Assembly (NCBI RefSeq): GCF_013204845.1
Contig: NZ_JABMKY010000022.1
Span: 1 to 64,000, forward strand
DNA: 64,000 bases
Direction: 5' to 3'
Source of the DNA: Paenibacillus qinlingensis
GTDB lineage: Bacteria; Bacillota; Bacilli; Paenibacillales; NBRC-103111
Part shown: positions 25,409 through 33,432 of the stretch, piece by piece
Layout: each line of letters starts with the position of its first letter
How positions within the stretch are numbered: the stretch's first letter is position 1
The notes under the pieces: model-generated
What the model was told of the DNA's origin: nothing
What the model saw: the letters and a program-made list of their open reading frames with translations, nothing else
The model's database searches: none
Position numbers and translations under genes: made by a program

Positions 25409-26764
25409 TTAAACGCCTACAGCGAGCCTCACTTCGCTCTTGCGAATCCCCGTACCCAATCGATAAATATTGTCCCCTGGAATATCTACAAAAGCATTGC
25501 GCGTATCGATAATCGGCACGCCAAGCTCCGCAAGTTCACGGTTGTTGAAGCAGCGGTGATTCGTGATGAGCACCATGCCGTCATATTCGGCAAAAGCAGA
25601 TAGATCGTAGTTCACAGATTGTACCGTCTCACCATCTTTATCGAGGAAGGAAACGGCATGTGGATCGTAATAGTCCACTTTAGCTCCGCTCTCTCGAAGA
25701 AGCTCGTACAACTCCAGCCCCGGCGATTCACGAAGATCATCCACATCCGGCTTATACGCCATACCTAGAATAAGAATCTTCGAATTGCGGATGGATTTGG
25801 CATACATATTGAGAATCTGCGAAGCTTTATATCGGACATACTCCGGCATATTATCATTAATAGATTGTGCGAGTTCAATGAACTTACTGTAAAAACGGAA
25901 TTCCTTCGCTTTCCACGATAAATACATCGGATCCAGCGGAATGCAGTGACCGCCGATGCCAGGCCCCGGATGGAACGGCATAAAGCCAAACGGCTTCGTC
26001 GACGCAGCTTTGATGACTTCCCAGACGTCAATGTCCATTTTGTCGCACATCATGGCCATTTCGTTAATGAACGCAATGTTAATACTGCGGAACGTATTTT
26101 CCAGCAATTTGGACATCTCCGCTACTTTCGGCGAGGAGACAGGTACAACGTCCTTCACTACGTGGCCGTATAAGGTTACACCGAGGTCGATACACGCTTC
26201 CGTCGTACCCCCGATAACTTTTGGCGTATTATAGGTGTTGAATTTGGGATTACCCGGATCGACCCGCTCCGGCGAGAAGCAGAGGAAGAAATCCTTGCCT
26301 ACCTTGAGTCCTTGCGCTTCCAATTCGAACTGGATAAGCTCCTCCGTCGTTCCCGGATAAGTGGTGCTTTCCAGGATGATCAAGGCTCCGCGCTTGAGAT
26401 TTTTCTTGATTTCCCGGACGACACTCTGAATATAAGAGGTATCTGGATCTTGGTTTTCACTGAGTGGCGTCGGTACGCAGATGGAGATAGCATCCAGCCT
26501 TTGAACCGTATGGTAGTCGTCCGTCGGAATAAATCGACCAGACTCGATGGCTTTCACCACTTCTTCGCTCGGAACGTCTTGAATATACGACTGGCCGCTT
26601 TGAAGGGACTCTACCTTCCGGAAATCGAGATCGATGCCGTATACCGTAAACCCGCCCTTTGCCATCTCCATGCATAAAGGCAGCCCTACATAGCCGAGAC
26701 CGATGACCCCGATTTCGGCCGTTTTTGTCTGAAATTTATATTTTAATTGGTTATATGCGTTCAT
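25409..26764 (-). CDS. UDP-N-acetylhexosamine/UDP-sugar 6-dehydrogenase
   Basis: A 451-residue nucleotide-sugar dehydrogenase: N-terminal NAD-binding GLGYVGLPL, ESTTYPGTTEE, the middle domain AEMSKLLENTFRSINIAFINE, and the catalytic cysteine in GPGIGGHCIPLDP. The C-terminal domain has LGMAYKPDVDDLRESP. It oxidises the C6 hydroxyl to a carboxylate in two NAD-dependent steps. The sequence style fits the WbpA/WecC group (UDP-GlcNAc or UDP-ManNAc) better than UDP-glucose dehydrogenase, and glmS/glmU/glmM next door support UDP-GlcNAc. No epimerase gene is present, so UDP-GlcNAcA is the likelier product. Confidence 0.85.
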   Translation of the reverse strand: MNAYNQLKYKFQTKTAEIGVIGLGYVGLPLCMEMAKGGFTVYGIDLDFRKVESLQSGQSYIQDVPSEEVVKAIESGRFIPTDDYHTVQRLDAISICVPTPLSENQDPDTSYIQSVVREIKKNLKRGALIILESTTYPGTTEELIQFELEAQGLKVGKDFFLCFSPERVDPGNPKFNTYNTPKVIGGTTEACIDLGVTLYGHVVKDVVPVSSPKVAEMSKLLENTFRSINIAFINEMAMMCDKMDIDVWEVIKAASTKPFGFMPFHPGPGIGGHCIPLDPMYLSWKAKEFRFYSKFIELAQSINDNMPEYVRYKASQILNMYAKSIRNSKILILGMAYKPDVDDLRESPGLELYELLRESGAKVDYYDPHAVSFLDKDGETVQSVNYDLSAFAEYDGMVLITNHRCFNNRELAELGVPIIDTRNAFVDIPGDNIYRLGTGIRKSEVRLAVGV

Positions 26765-26795
26765 TATGATTCCACCCTCTCGTGTTTCTCGTTTA

Positions 26796-27611
26796 TTAGC
26801 TCAGACGGGAACTTAGTTTTTTGATTCTCCACTCCAGCTCCGAAATGGAGAAGGGCTTCGTCACATAGTCGGATGCGCCTAATTCAAAGGCACGATCCAT
26901 ACTTTTCGGCAGCTGCTTATCGGTAAGAACGATGACTTGTCCTTCACCGTCATAATCCCTCTTGATTTTGTCGATCAACTGGTAACCATCAAGAATCGGC
27001 AGGTTCAGCTCCGTAATCACCAAGTTCGGCATCGTTTTCTCAAATTTCTCTAGGGCTTCACTGCCGTCCCTAGCCTCTTCTACCTTGTAACCGTTGATCT
27101 CAAGCCGCAGCTTGACGAACTCTCTGCTCACCTCGTCCGGATCGGCGATGAGAATCGAGGTAATTCCCTGCTGAACCCCATGATTCATGAACAGGTGAAT
27201 ATCTCGGCTCTCCCCTTTCCCTAGCAGCGTCGTCTGGAGCATCTGTGACATCGATTGTTCCGTCAGTTCCCCACTCTCCGGGAAGCTGGCAACGACCGTC
27301 TGACCTTCGAGCAAATCTTGCTGGTCTAGAAACTCTTTGAGCACGAGCGAGGCATAGTGGGTATTCATAAGCTTTTGCCCAGACAGAACGATTCCGAGAA
27401 GGCCGCTTGGATCCAAGTAGAAACAATGAAGAGATGCCTCCGGCTCAAAGCCGCTCACATAGGACTGCATTTGTTCCAGCACCTTCTGGCCCACCGCTGC
27501 GCACGGCGCAAGAATCATCCCGCAGGGAGCACCCTTTTCATAGGAAACCTGAACTTTTTCTGCTAATTGGAACATTGCTTCTTGAATCGGATCATGAACT
27601 AGTACCGCCAT
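26796..27611 (-). CDS. Degenerate response-regulator protein of the polysaccharide operon
   Basis: About 271 residues in two parts. The C-terminal ~120 residues are a receiver-like domain (SILIADPDEVSREFVKLRL, VITELNLPILDGYQ, VIVLTDK, DYVTKPFS). The phospho-acceptor aspartate is replaced by glutamate (TELNLP), and one of the two acidic pocket residues is proline. Phosphorylation is therefore unlikely, and glutamate may mimic the active state. The first ~145 residues show a weak resemblance to a degenerate GGDEF-type fold but lack GGDEF; this is only a guess. There is no DNA-binding domain. The ATG at 27611 is nine bases after AGGAG, while the upstream GTG touches it. It may control the adjacent synthase. 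Confidence 0.7.
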   Translation of the reverse strand: MAVLVHDPIQEAMFQLAEKVQVSYEKGAPCGMILAPCAAVGQKVLEQMQSYVSGFEPEASLHCFYLDPSGLLGIVLSGQKLMNTHYASLVLKEFLDQQDLLEGQTVVASFPESGELTEQSMSQMLQTTLLGKGESRDIHLFMNHGVQQGITSILIADPDEVSREFVKLRLEINGYKVEEARDGSEALEKFEKTMPNLVITELNLPILDGYQLIDKIKRDYDGEGQVIVLTDKQLPKSMDRAFELGASDYVTKPFSISELEWRIKKLSSRLS

Positions 27612-27629
27612 CTTCTCCACTCCTCTTAT

Positions 27630-29078
27630 CTATTTATTAAAATTAGTTCGGACCATCGTTCCCCACGAGTTGTTATTTCGCAGGAATTGGACATGTCCGC
27701 TTAATCTCCACCACACACCAATTTGTCGATAACCGGCAAACATCAAGAGTGAATACAAGATCATTTTGTTCAGGTCACGCAGCTTGGGATATCGGCTGAA
27801 GGCCGTTTCTTCAATAAATAAGGCTCCCAGGCTTAAGGCAAAACAGGAGAATAAATTGACTAACGAAAAGATAACGACGGTGTACCAATCCGTCATATTC
27901 AGCATCCAGTAACCCAAAATAGCCAATAGGCCGCTGAGGCGGAAATATGGATTCAGTGTTTCAAACACAATGTTATAGGGAAGTGTCAGCAGCCCAAATA
28001 TTTTGTATTTCGGGCGCAGCACCATGTGAATACCTTCTTCAATCATATTTTTCAGATTTCCCCGCCCCCAGCGCTTGCGTTGACTGCTCAAGATCCGGTA
28101 CGAATCAGGAGCTTGTGTCCAGCAAACAGCATCTGGGCAAAACGCTACCCGGTAGGGAATTTTATTATCCAAACAGTAACGGTGAAGCTTGATGACAATG
28201 TTCATATCCTCACCGGGGTAGCCCCCACGGTAACCGCCGACGGCGATGATCTTTTCTTTTTGAAACACACCGAAAGCTCCTGAAATAATAATGAGTCCAT
28301 TAACGGCGCTCCAGCCGATCCTGCCGCCTAGGAAAGCTTTCGTATATTCGACGTGTTGCAATGCCGGCAACAGCTTACGAGGAAATTGAACATCCTTCAC
28401 AATGCCATCTTCTACCGTGCAACTGTTCACGATTCGAACATTGCCCCCAACGGCGACCGTCTCCTCGGGGTTCTCCATGTAGACCCGGGCAATCCGCGTT
28501 AAGGCATCCTTTTCAAGCAAAGAGTCGGCATCAATCGTTGAGATCAACGCATAGTGGGAAAGATTAATTCCTGCGTTTAACGAATCTGCCTTCCCGCCAT
28601 TCACTTTATCTACCAAATATAGATTGGGATACTCGGAATTATGGTACACCCCTCTGACTTTTCCGGTCTTAATGGAGCTGGACAGCACCGGATGGAGGAG
28701 CTCCATTTTGAATTCTTCAATCATGCACTTCAAGGTCCCATCCTGTGAACCGTCATTGACGACGATCACCTCATATTCCGCATAATTGAGCGCCAGCAGC
28801 GACCTTACGTTTTCGATAATGGTTAACTCCTCGTTATAAGCCGGTACCAACAGGGAAACCGGCGGGAGCTGACTGGAACTGGATAGCTTATTGATCCGAT
28901 TGTACTGGATTCCCCGCTTGATGGAGAAAATATGCCGAATCGAAAATCCGAAGATGAAATAATAGAGCAGGGTAACGAGAACAACGTAAAAGAGCGCGAC
29001 ATAGCTGTAATAGAGCAAAAACTCCCTTAATCCGCTCAGAAATGAATCCAACACCACTTGATATCCAAAAACCCACAT
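27630..29078 (-). CDS. Processive family-2 glycosyltransferase (polysaccharide synthase)
   Basis: A 482-residue membrane protein. One or two N-terminal helices (~20-45) precede a GT2 domain with VVNDGSQDGT, the metal-binding DAD (TIDADSLL), an acceptor-site GED (YPGEDMN) and the processivity motif QRKRW. Three or four C-terminal helices follow (~360-450). This arrangement matches hyaluronan-, cellulose- and poly-GlcNAc-synthase-like enzymes that polymerise and export the chain through the membrane. No PilZ domain is fused. With UDP-GlcNAc genes and a UDP-HexNAc dehydrogenase in the same operon, a polymer of GlcNAc with or without an amino-uronic acid is likely. AGGAGG precedes the start. Confidence 0.87.
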   Translation of the reverse strand: MWVFGYQVVLDSFLSGLREFLLYYSYVALFYVVLVTLLYYFIFGFSIRHIFSIKRGIQYNRINKLSSSSQLPPVSLLVPAYNEELTIIENVRSLLALNYAEYEVIVVNDGSQDGTLKCMIEEFKMELLHPVLSSSIKTGKVRGVYHNSEYPNLYLVDKVNGGKADSLNAGINLSHYALISTIDADSLLEKDALTRIARVYMENPEETVAVGGNVRIVNSCTVEDGIVKDVQFPRKLLPALQHVEYTKAFLGGRIGWSAVNGLIIISGAFGVFQKEKIIAVGGYRGGYPGEDMNIVIKLHRYCLDNKIPYRVAFCPDAVCWTQAPDSYRILSSQRKRWGRGNLKNMIEEGIHMVLRPKYKIFGLLTLPYNIVFETLNPYFRLSGLLAILGYWMLNMTDWYTVVIFSLVNLFSCFALSLGALFIEETAFSRYPKLRDLNKMILYSLLMFAGYRQIGVWWRLSGHVQFLRNNNSWGTMVRTNFNK

Positions 29079-29093
29079 GTTTACACTACCCTC

Positions 29094-30263
29094 CTATACG
29101 ACACGATAGATACGTTTTGACCTGTGAAATACTTTGTCATAGGTGTACATAAGTAGGTTATATTGCATGAGCTTATCCCAATTATGCAGCCCCATCGACA
29201 GATGCTTGAGCTCATCATCAATCAGCTGCTGCATGAACTGCCCGCGTTCCATCCCTTGAACCGCTGCTGCACTTTCACAAAGCGCCACCATACCTGCTTC
29301 TCCCAAATGGAGCAATCCTTTGGCCGACGAGTACACGATTCGCTGATCAGCGTCGCTCAGACTTGTTTTCATCAGTTCGACGTAAGCTGTATTCTTGATG
29401 TTGGCCAAAGCCTCGATCGTCAATCGACGAATGCCCAGATTGGGATGACTCAGCAACTTGCTGACAACGTTTTTAGGCAGCAAACGGGAGCTTTTCAGGT
29501 ACAACTCCACCGCTTTGATTTGAATGTCTTCGTGCTTGGAATCCATAAGACGATAAACCGCAGAAGCTGCTGCCGGATCGGTGTAGACATTGAGCCCAAT
29601 CAGCCCAATTCGAACGTAAGCTGGATCCTGACGACTTACATAGCCCGTGTACAAGGAACCGGCATCCACGTCCGAATCGGCGATCATATCCACAATCAGC
29701 TCGTAGCATTTCTTGTTGTGCTGAAGCAGCGTCTGAACCATGGCTCCGAGCTCTTGCTGACTGCGGGCACACTTGGCAACAGCTCGGGCTACCACAAACA
29801 GCGACGAATCGAGCGGATGCTCTTTTAACATATCCAGTAAATTCGGTACCGCCTCCTTCACCCGCATGCATCCCAAATGATACGCGGCATCCAACTTCAC
29901 CCGATATGTTCGGCTGTTAAAGCGCTCCATATGGTGCTGCACGAGCCCCAGATCTACGCAAAGCTGAGCCAGCTTGTGCCGCTGTTCACCTGAGAAGATT
30001 TCCATCATATCATTCAGCTTCTCTTGCATGGCGTCCCTTTCCACCGGATTCATCTTCCAGGGAGGGACTCTTAACGTGTCTGCCCCATCCAGATTTGCTT
30101 GCACATAAGTTAGGTAATCCTTAGACTTTATTTGGAATCGGTCGTTCAGCTTTCTCCTTCTTATACTTCTCACTTTGATGGCATAAATGATGACCACACA
30201 AACTAGATTAAAAGCCAAAATGATATACAACGCTTGTACGGCTGCATTAAGATTGGTGTACAC
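29094..30263 (-). CDS. Membrane-anchored HEAT-repeat protein
   Basis: A 389-residue protein with an N-terminal transmembrane helix (residues ~8-29, LYIILAFNLVCVVIIYAI) and a basic stop-transfer stretch (KVRSIRRRK). The cytoplasmic part is alpha-helical with HEAT-like repeats, for instance YRVKLDAAYHLGCMRVKEAV, DIQIKAVELYLKSS and LGIRRLTIEALANIKNTAY. HEAT scaffolds mediate protein contacts, so it may tether the synthase to regulators. It starts with GTG eight bases after AGGAGA, and the synthase gene begins 15 bases downstream. It has no catalytic motif I can see. Confidence 0.75.
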   Translation of the reverse strand: MYTNLNAAVQALYIILAFNLVCVVIIYAIKVRSIRRRKLNDRFQIKSKDYLTYVQANLDGADTLRVPPWKMNPVERDAMQEKLNDMMEIFSGEQRHKLAQLCVDLGLVQHHMERFNSRTYRVKLDAAYHLGCMRVKEAVPNLLDMLKEHPLDSSLFVVARAVAKCARSQQELGAMVQTLLQHNKKCYELIVDMIADSDVDAGSLYTGYVSRQDPAYVRIGLIGLNVYTDPAAASAVYRLMDSKHEDIQIKAVELYLKSSRLLPKNVVSKLLSHPNLGIRRLTIEALANIKNTAYVELMKTSLSDADQRIVYSSAKGLLHLGEAGMVALCESAAAVQGMERGQFMQQLIDDELKHLSMGLHNWDKLMQYNLLMYTYDKVFHRSKRIYRVV

Positions 30264-30282
30264 ACCTGCACTCTCCTCTTCT

Positions 30283-32520
30283 TTAACTGCTCGATGGAAC
30301 GGTACTGGTAACGGGTCCGTTGATCTTATGCAACGCCTCTTTCAAGATGTAGTAACTTTGTTTCGGCCGTTCCACGTAATTCACCTTATATTCCCAGCCC
30401 TGCCATGTGTATAGCGGCATCGTGGACACCTGCACCGGCTGCGCCGCAGCTGAGCTGTCTCGGCCAACAACGCTATCATTCTTCACAATCCATGGAACAA
30501 AGCGAACACCTTTCACGTGCGTCATTTCAAATTTATTGTTACTCGGCTGTTTGTAGTTGATAACGCTCAGCGAGCTTGGATCGTTGAATCCCAGCAGCAT
30601 CCACGGTATACGTATTTCGAGCACCTGCCCTTGCACTTGCCACATCGCCTTCGAATTGTATTCGGCACGCGACGGATCGCTGTAGCCTCTCTCTAAAAGG
30701 CCAACCTCCACATCTCCGAAAGGGTGATCCACTCGGGAGTCGGGATGTTCCAGCAGATAATTAACCGCCAGCTTCCAAGGTTTGAAAATCCCCGAGTCAT
30801 CCAGCTTTTCCTTCGGATCGATGTCCGGCAGCCCTGAACGCTCGTACAATCTAGCGTGGATATCGTAATTGGAAGCGATCGTCATGCGGCTTTTATTGTC
30901 ATCCGACAACTCGATTAATGTTTCCAATCCTTCATCTAATGTCATGCCGTGAAGCTCCGGCCCGTGGCGATTACCACCAGGCAGCGTATCAGCCCCGAAA
31001 TAGATGCTTTCCTTGGACGGATCAAATGGCTCAGATAGCTTGGCCTGTAAGTACAGGTAGCCTTCGTCATGTGTGGCCCAAATCTCCTCAAAGCCAGGAG
31101 TGGGCACGTCAAGCTTCGTCTTATCCTTTAGCTTGTTCCAATCCGAGGCGTCCCCATCGATGTGAATCGATTCGTCTTTGCCCGGGAACATCCCAAGCAC
31201 CCCGAAGAAGGATTCGTTCGTCAGCGTGTTATACCAATACGCCCGGCGATCCGCTTCATCGTAGCGTTGCGTGTTCCACGTCTTCTTAAACCATTCATCC
31301 TGCCACGTGAACAAAATCGCCCCGGCATAGCCAGACTCATGAATCTGCCCCAGTAATTCCGCATCAATCTCTCCCTGCCCCTTCTCGCTATGACCGCCTT
31401 GATTGCGGCCAAGGGTGCCCAAGTGGGCTACGCCCAAGGAAGCCGGCACACCATACTCGGTGACCATCACCGGCATATTGGGATGCGCTGCTTTTAACTT
31501 ATTGAGGTAGGTGAGGTAACTATCTGGCTCCCCCTTGTTGTTGGTCATTTCTTGGAATGACTTATCAAAGGCAAAGAAATCCGGATAATACGGGTACACA
31601 TGATACGATGCAAAATAGCCCGCATCCCAATTCACTGCTTCAATATGCGTTGGATCAACACTAACCAGATCTTCTTCGATGAGGGGCTCGCCCGGATGTG
31701 CGAGCGGATCCGTCGTCACCCAATTGGCGAAGGCCATCGGATGCTGCCAGCCATATTGAATTTCCGTTTGTGCCGCCGTGTCGACCATCAAGGCCAGCCA
31801 CTTTTCAAAAGCGCTCGCTCCCGGTTTATTTCGGAAATATTTCCCGTCATAGTCTGGGGTGTCCTTATGCAAATCATTGGTCCCCTTCACCATCTTCGGA
31901 TCCCATTCCGTCCCGATAATCCAGCCCATGAGATAAGGACCTGCATTGTATTTATAGGTACCTCCGGCTTTCCCCGAGTGCGGCTCGGGTGTAAGCGTCG
32001 TTTTGCCATAAACCGCCGCAACCGCGTCTTTAATCTCTTGCTCGAACTTCGTCTTGATCTTGGGATCGAAGGCATCCTGCCCTTCAATCAGCTGTTCCTC
32101 GGGGCTCCATACGCCCTGAAGAAAGAAAAGCGGATCCCTCTGATGTTTCATGTTGTATTTGGAAAGCGCCTCGTAAAACTCGGGCATCATGATCGTATAC
32201 ACCCGAATCACATTCGCTCCCATGTCCTGAATCATGCCAAACCATCTCTCATATTCGTTCTCCGAAATGACCAGCTCACCAGGAAAATGTCCTGGGATCG
32301 TCGCCCCCATATTAATCCCCTTGGCAAAATAGGGCTGCCAGGCTTCATTCGTGTATTCTTCTACATTCGTTCCTACAGTCTTAAACTTCACATGTATGCC
32401 GCTAGCCAGCGTCGTGCTTTCGATTCTGACCAAAAGCGGACGCAGCCAATAATAAATCGCACCGGCTACAATCACAAGAACAAGACTTATCCTTACAAAC
32501 AATTTGAGCCACTTTCGCAT
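30283..32520 (-). CDS. Membrane-anchored TIM-barrel glycoside-hydrolase-like protein
   Basis: About 745 residues with an N-terminal anchor helix (~9-29), first gene of the operon. Residues ~60-430 look like a GH5/GH2-type TIM barrel: YFAKGINMGATIPG, MGANVIRVYTIMMPEFYEAL, WIIGTEWDP, and the likely nucleophile strand VMVTEYGVPASLG. From ~450 a beta-sandwich resembling CBM9/DOMON modules follows (HIDGDASDWNKLKDKTK, WATHDEGYLYLQAKLSEP). It may trim or process the nascent polysaccharide outside the cell, as hydrolases in other synthase-dependent loci do. The family number is uncertain. The ATG at 32520 is eight bases after GAAGG; an upstream GTG is less well placed. Confidence 0.75.
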   Translation of the reverse strand: MRKWLKLFVRISLVLVIVAGAIYYWLRPLLVRIESTTLASGIHVKFKTVGTNVEEYTNEAWQPYFAKGINMGATIPGHFPGELVISENEYERWFGMIQDMGANVIRVYTIMMPEFYEALSKYNMKHQRDPLFFLQGVWSPEEQLIEGQDAFDPKIKTKFEQEIKDAVAAVYGKTTLTPEPHSGKAGGTYKYNAGPYLMGWIIGTEWDPKMVKGTNDLHKDTPDYDGKYFRNKPGASAFEKWLALMVDTAAQTEIQYGWQHPMAFANWVTTDPLAHPGEPLIEEDLVSVDPTHIEAVNWDAGYFASYHVYPYYPDFFAFDKSFQEMTNNKGEPDSYLTYLNKLKAAHPNMPVMVTEYGVPASLGVAHLGTLGRNQGGHSEKGQGEIDAELLGQIHESGYAGAILFTWQDEWFKKTWNTQRYDEADRRAYWYNTLTNESFFGVLGMFPGKDESIHIDGDASDWNKLKDKTKLDVPTPGFEEIWATHDEGYLYLQAKLSEPFDPSKESIYFGADTLPGGNRHGPELHGMTLDEGLETLIELSDDNKSRMTIASNYDIHARLYERSGLPDIDPKEKLDDSGIFKPWKLAVNYLLEHPDSRVDHPFGDVEVGLLERGYSDPSRAEYNSKAMWQVQGQVLEIRIPWMLLGFNDPSSLSVINYKQPSNNKFEMTHVKGVRFVPWIVKNDSVVGRDSSAAAQPVQVSTMPLYTWQGWEYKVNYVERPKQSYYILKEALHKINGPVTSTVPSSS

Positions 32521-32613
32521 CCTATTCACCTTCGATTATTTGCTGAGTTCGTCTGTCTATTGCCATGGTACGACAGGAAAGTACAAATGTCTGTTTTCAA
32601 AGTGTTAAACATT

Positions 32614-32629
32614 ATGATCAATTGAACAT
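32614..32629. promoter_or_regulatory. Near-palindrome upstream of the polysaccharide operon
   Basis: ATGATCAATTGAACAT is a 16-bp inverted repeat with a single mismatched pair, about 95 bases before the first gene of the operon. It could be an operator. I could not place a convincing sigma-A promoter around it. Confidence 0.3.
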
Positions 32630-32659
32630 GATTGTGTTCGTTGTTGGAACTTTGTTATC

Positions 32660-32794
32660 AAAGAGTTAAAAGATTGTGAGAGGATTGTTAAAAGGGGATA
32701 ATTTTGTGTAAATGGGAAAGTTTAGGGGGAATGTAAGGAGAGATTTGGCGGATATTGGGGGAGTGTGGAGAATGATGAGTTAAAATTATTGATG
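32660..32794 (-). promoter_or_regulatory. C-rich, G-free transcript segment (possible Rho-loading site)
   Basis: The plus strand of these 135 bases has one C and 48 G by my count, so a minus-strand transcript is C-rich and essentially G-free. Such bubbles are the hallmark of Rho utilisation sites. It lies downstream of the 32887-33177 gene and upstream of the polysaccharide operon. Confidence 0.4.
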
Positions 32795-32825
32795 CTTAAT
32801 GAGAATGCCTGAATAAAAAGCGAAG

Positions 32826-32854
32826 AACACCTGATTTGGGTATCAGGTGTTTTT
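32826..32854 (-). terminator. Hairpin downstream of the 96-aa gene
   Basis: AACACCTGAT and ATCAGGTGTT form a perfect 10-bp stem with a 6-base loop. On the minus strand the T-tract is interrupted (TTCTTCGCTTTTT); on the plus strand TTTTT follows directly. It probably ends the 32887-33177 transcript. Confidence 0.6.
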
Positions 32855-32886
32855 CGAACTTTCTCCCACCACATGATTTGAGGAGA

Positions 32887-33177
32887 TTAACTGGATTGTA
32901 TGGCGGTGGGGAGAACGGCTTGCAGCTGCAACCCGCGGAGCTTATTCTCGAGGATCCGTTTCTCGAATCTGACGTGAAGTAGCTCCGTATCGAGATCCTG
33001 TGCCATTGTGTGAATCGTCGTTACGATATCCTCAGCGGTGAGGATGTGAATCGAATCAGCATGGTGGGAGATATATTCAAGTAAGATGTCGATGGAAACT
33101 TTGCAGAGGGTGATTCTTTGTGTGAGCGTGGCTTCCTCTTGGATGGTGGATTGGTATTGGGTTTGGATGGGGTGCAT
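32887..33177 (-). CDS. Small helical protein of unknown function
   Basis: A 96-residue protein with no signal peptide or membrane segment. It is mainly amphipathic helix (VSIDILLEYISHHADSIH; LLHVRFEKRILENKLRGLQL), consistent with a coiled coil or small adaptor. GGAGG lies seven bases before the ATG, which supports expression. It is divergent from an XRE regulator and the shared region holds two GACAC/GTGTC inverted repeats, so it is probably controlled by that regulator. It is the leftmost gene of the accessory region. I do not recognise the family. Confidence 0.6.
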   Translation of the reverse strand: MHPIQTQYQSTIQEEATLTQRITLCKVSIDILLEYISHHADSIHILTAEDIVTTIHTMAQDLDTELLHVRFEKRILENKLRGLQLQAVLPTAIQSS

Positions 33178-33216
33178 TGGATCGCCTCCGGGAGTAAATA
33201 GATTGGTGGGTTCTAG

Positions 33217-33229
33217 GACACTTTGTGTC
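33217..33229. promoter_or_regulatory. Inverted repeat GACAC-TTT-GTGTC (putative operator 1)
   Basis: A perfect 5-bp inverted repeat with a 3-bp centre, about 40 bases before the 96-aa gene. It matches a second copy at 33300-33314. It is a likely binding site for the XRE protein encoded at 33433. Confidence 0.5.
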
Positions 33230-33273
33230 TGAAGTAAACCCCGTCCTACACTTATTAAGGAAGATTACTAGCA

Positions 33274-33326
33274 TTAAATAGTTAAGCCAAAGGCATACAG
33301 ACACAAAATGTGTCTTAACTATTTAA
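33274..33326. promoter_or_regulatory. Nested inverted repeats (putative operator 2 and outer palindrome)
   Basis: GACACA-AAA-TGTGTC (33300-33314) shares its half-site with the repeat at 33217. It lies inside perfect 13-bp arms TTAAATAGTTAAG (33274-33286) and CTTAACTATTTAA (33314-33326). The block lies between two divergent genes, as expected of a repressor-controlled region. Confidence 0.5.
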
Positions 33327-33432
33327 ATATAAATTATTTCACTAAATTCTTCAAGCATAAAGGAAACTTATCGTGTCCATTATAGTAGCAAAGATGCTGA
33401 GTTCCTTATAATGGTTGTTGAGGTGATTAACC

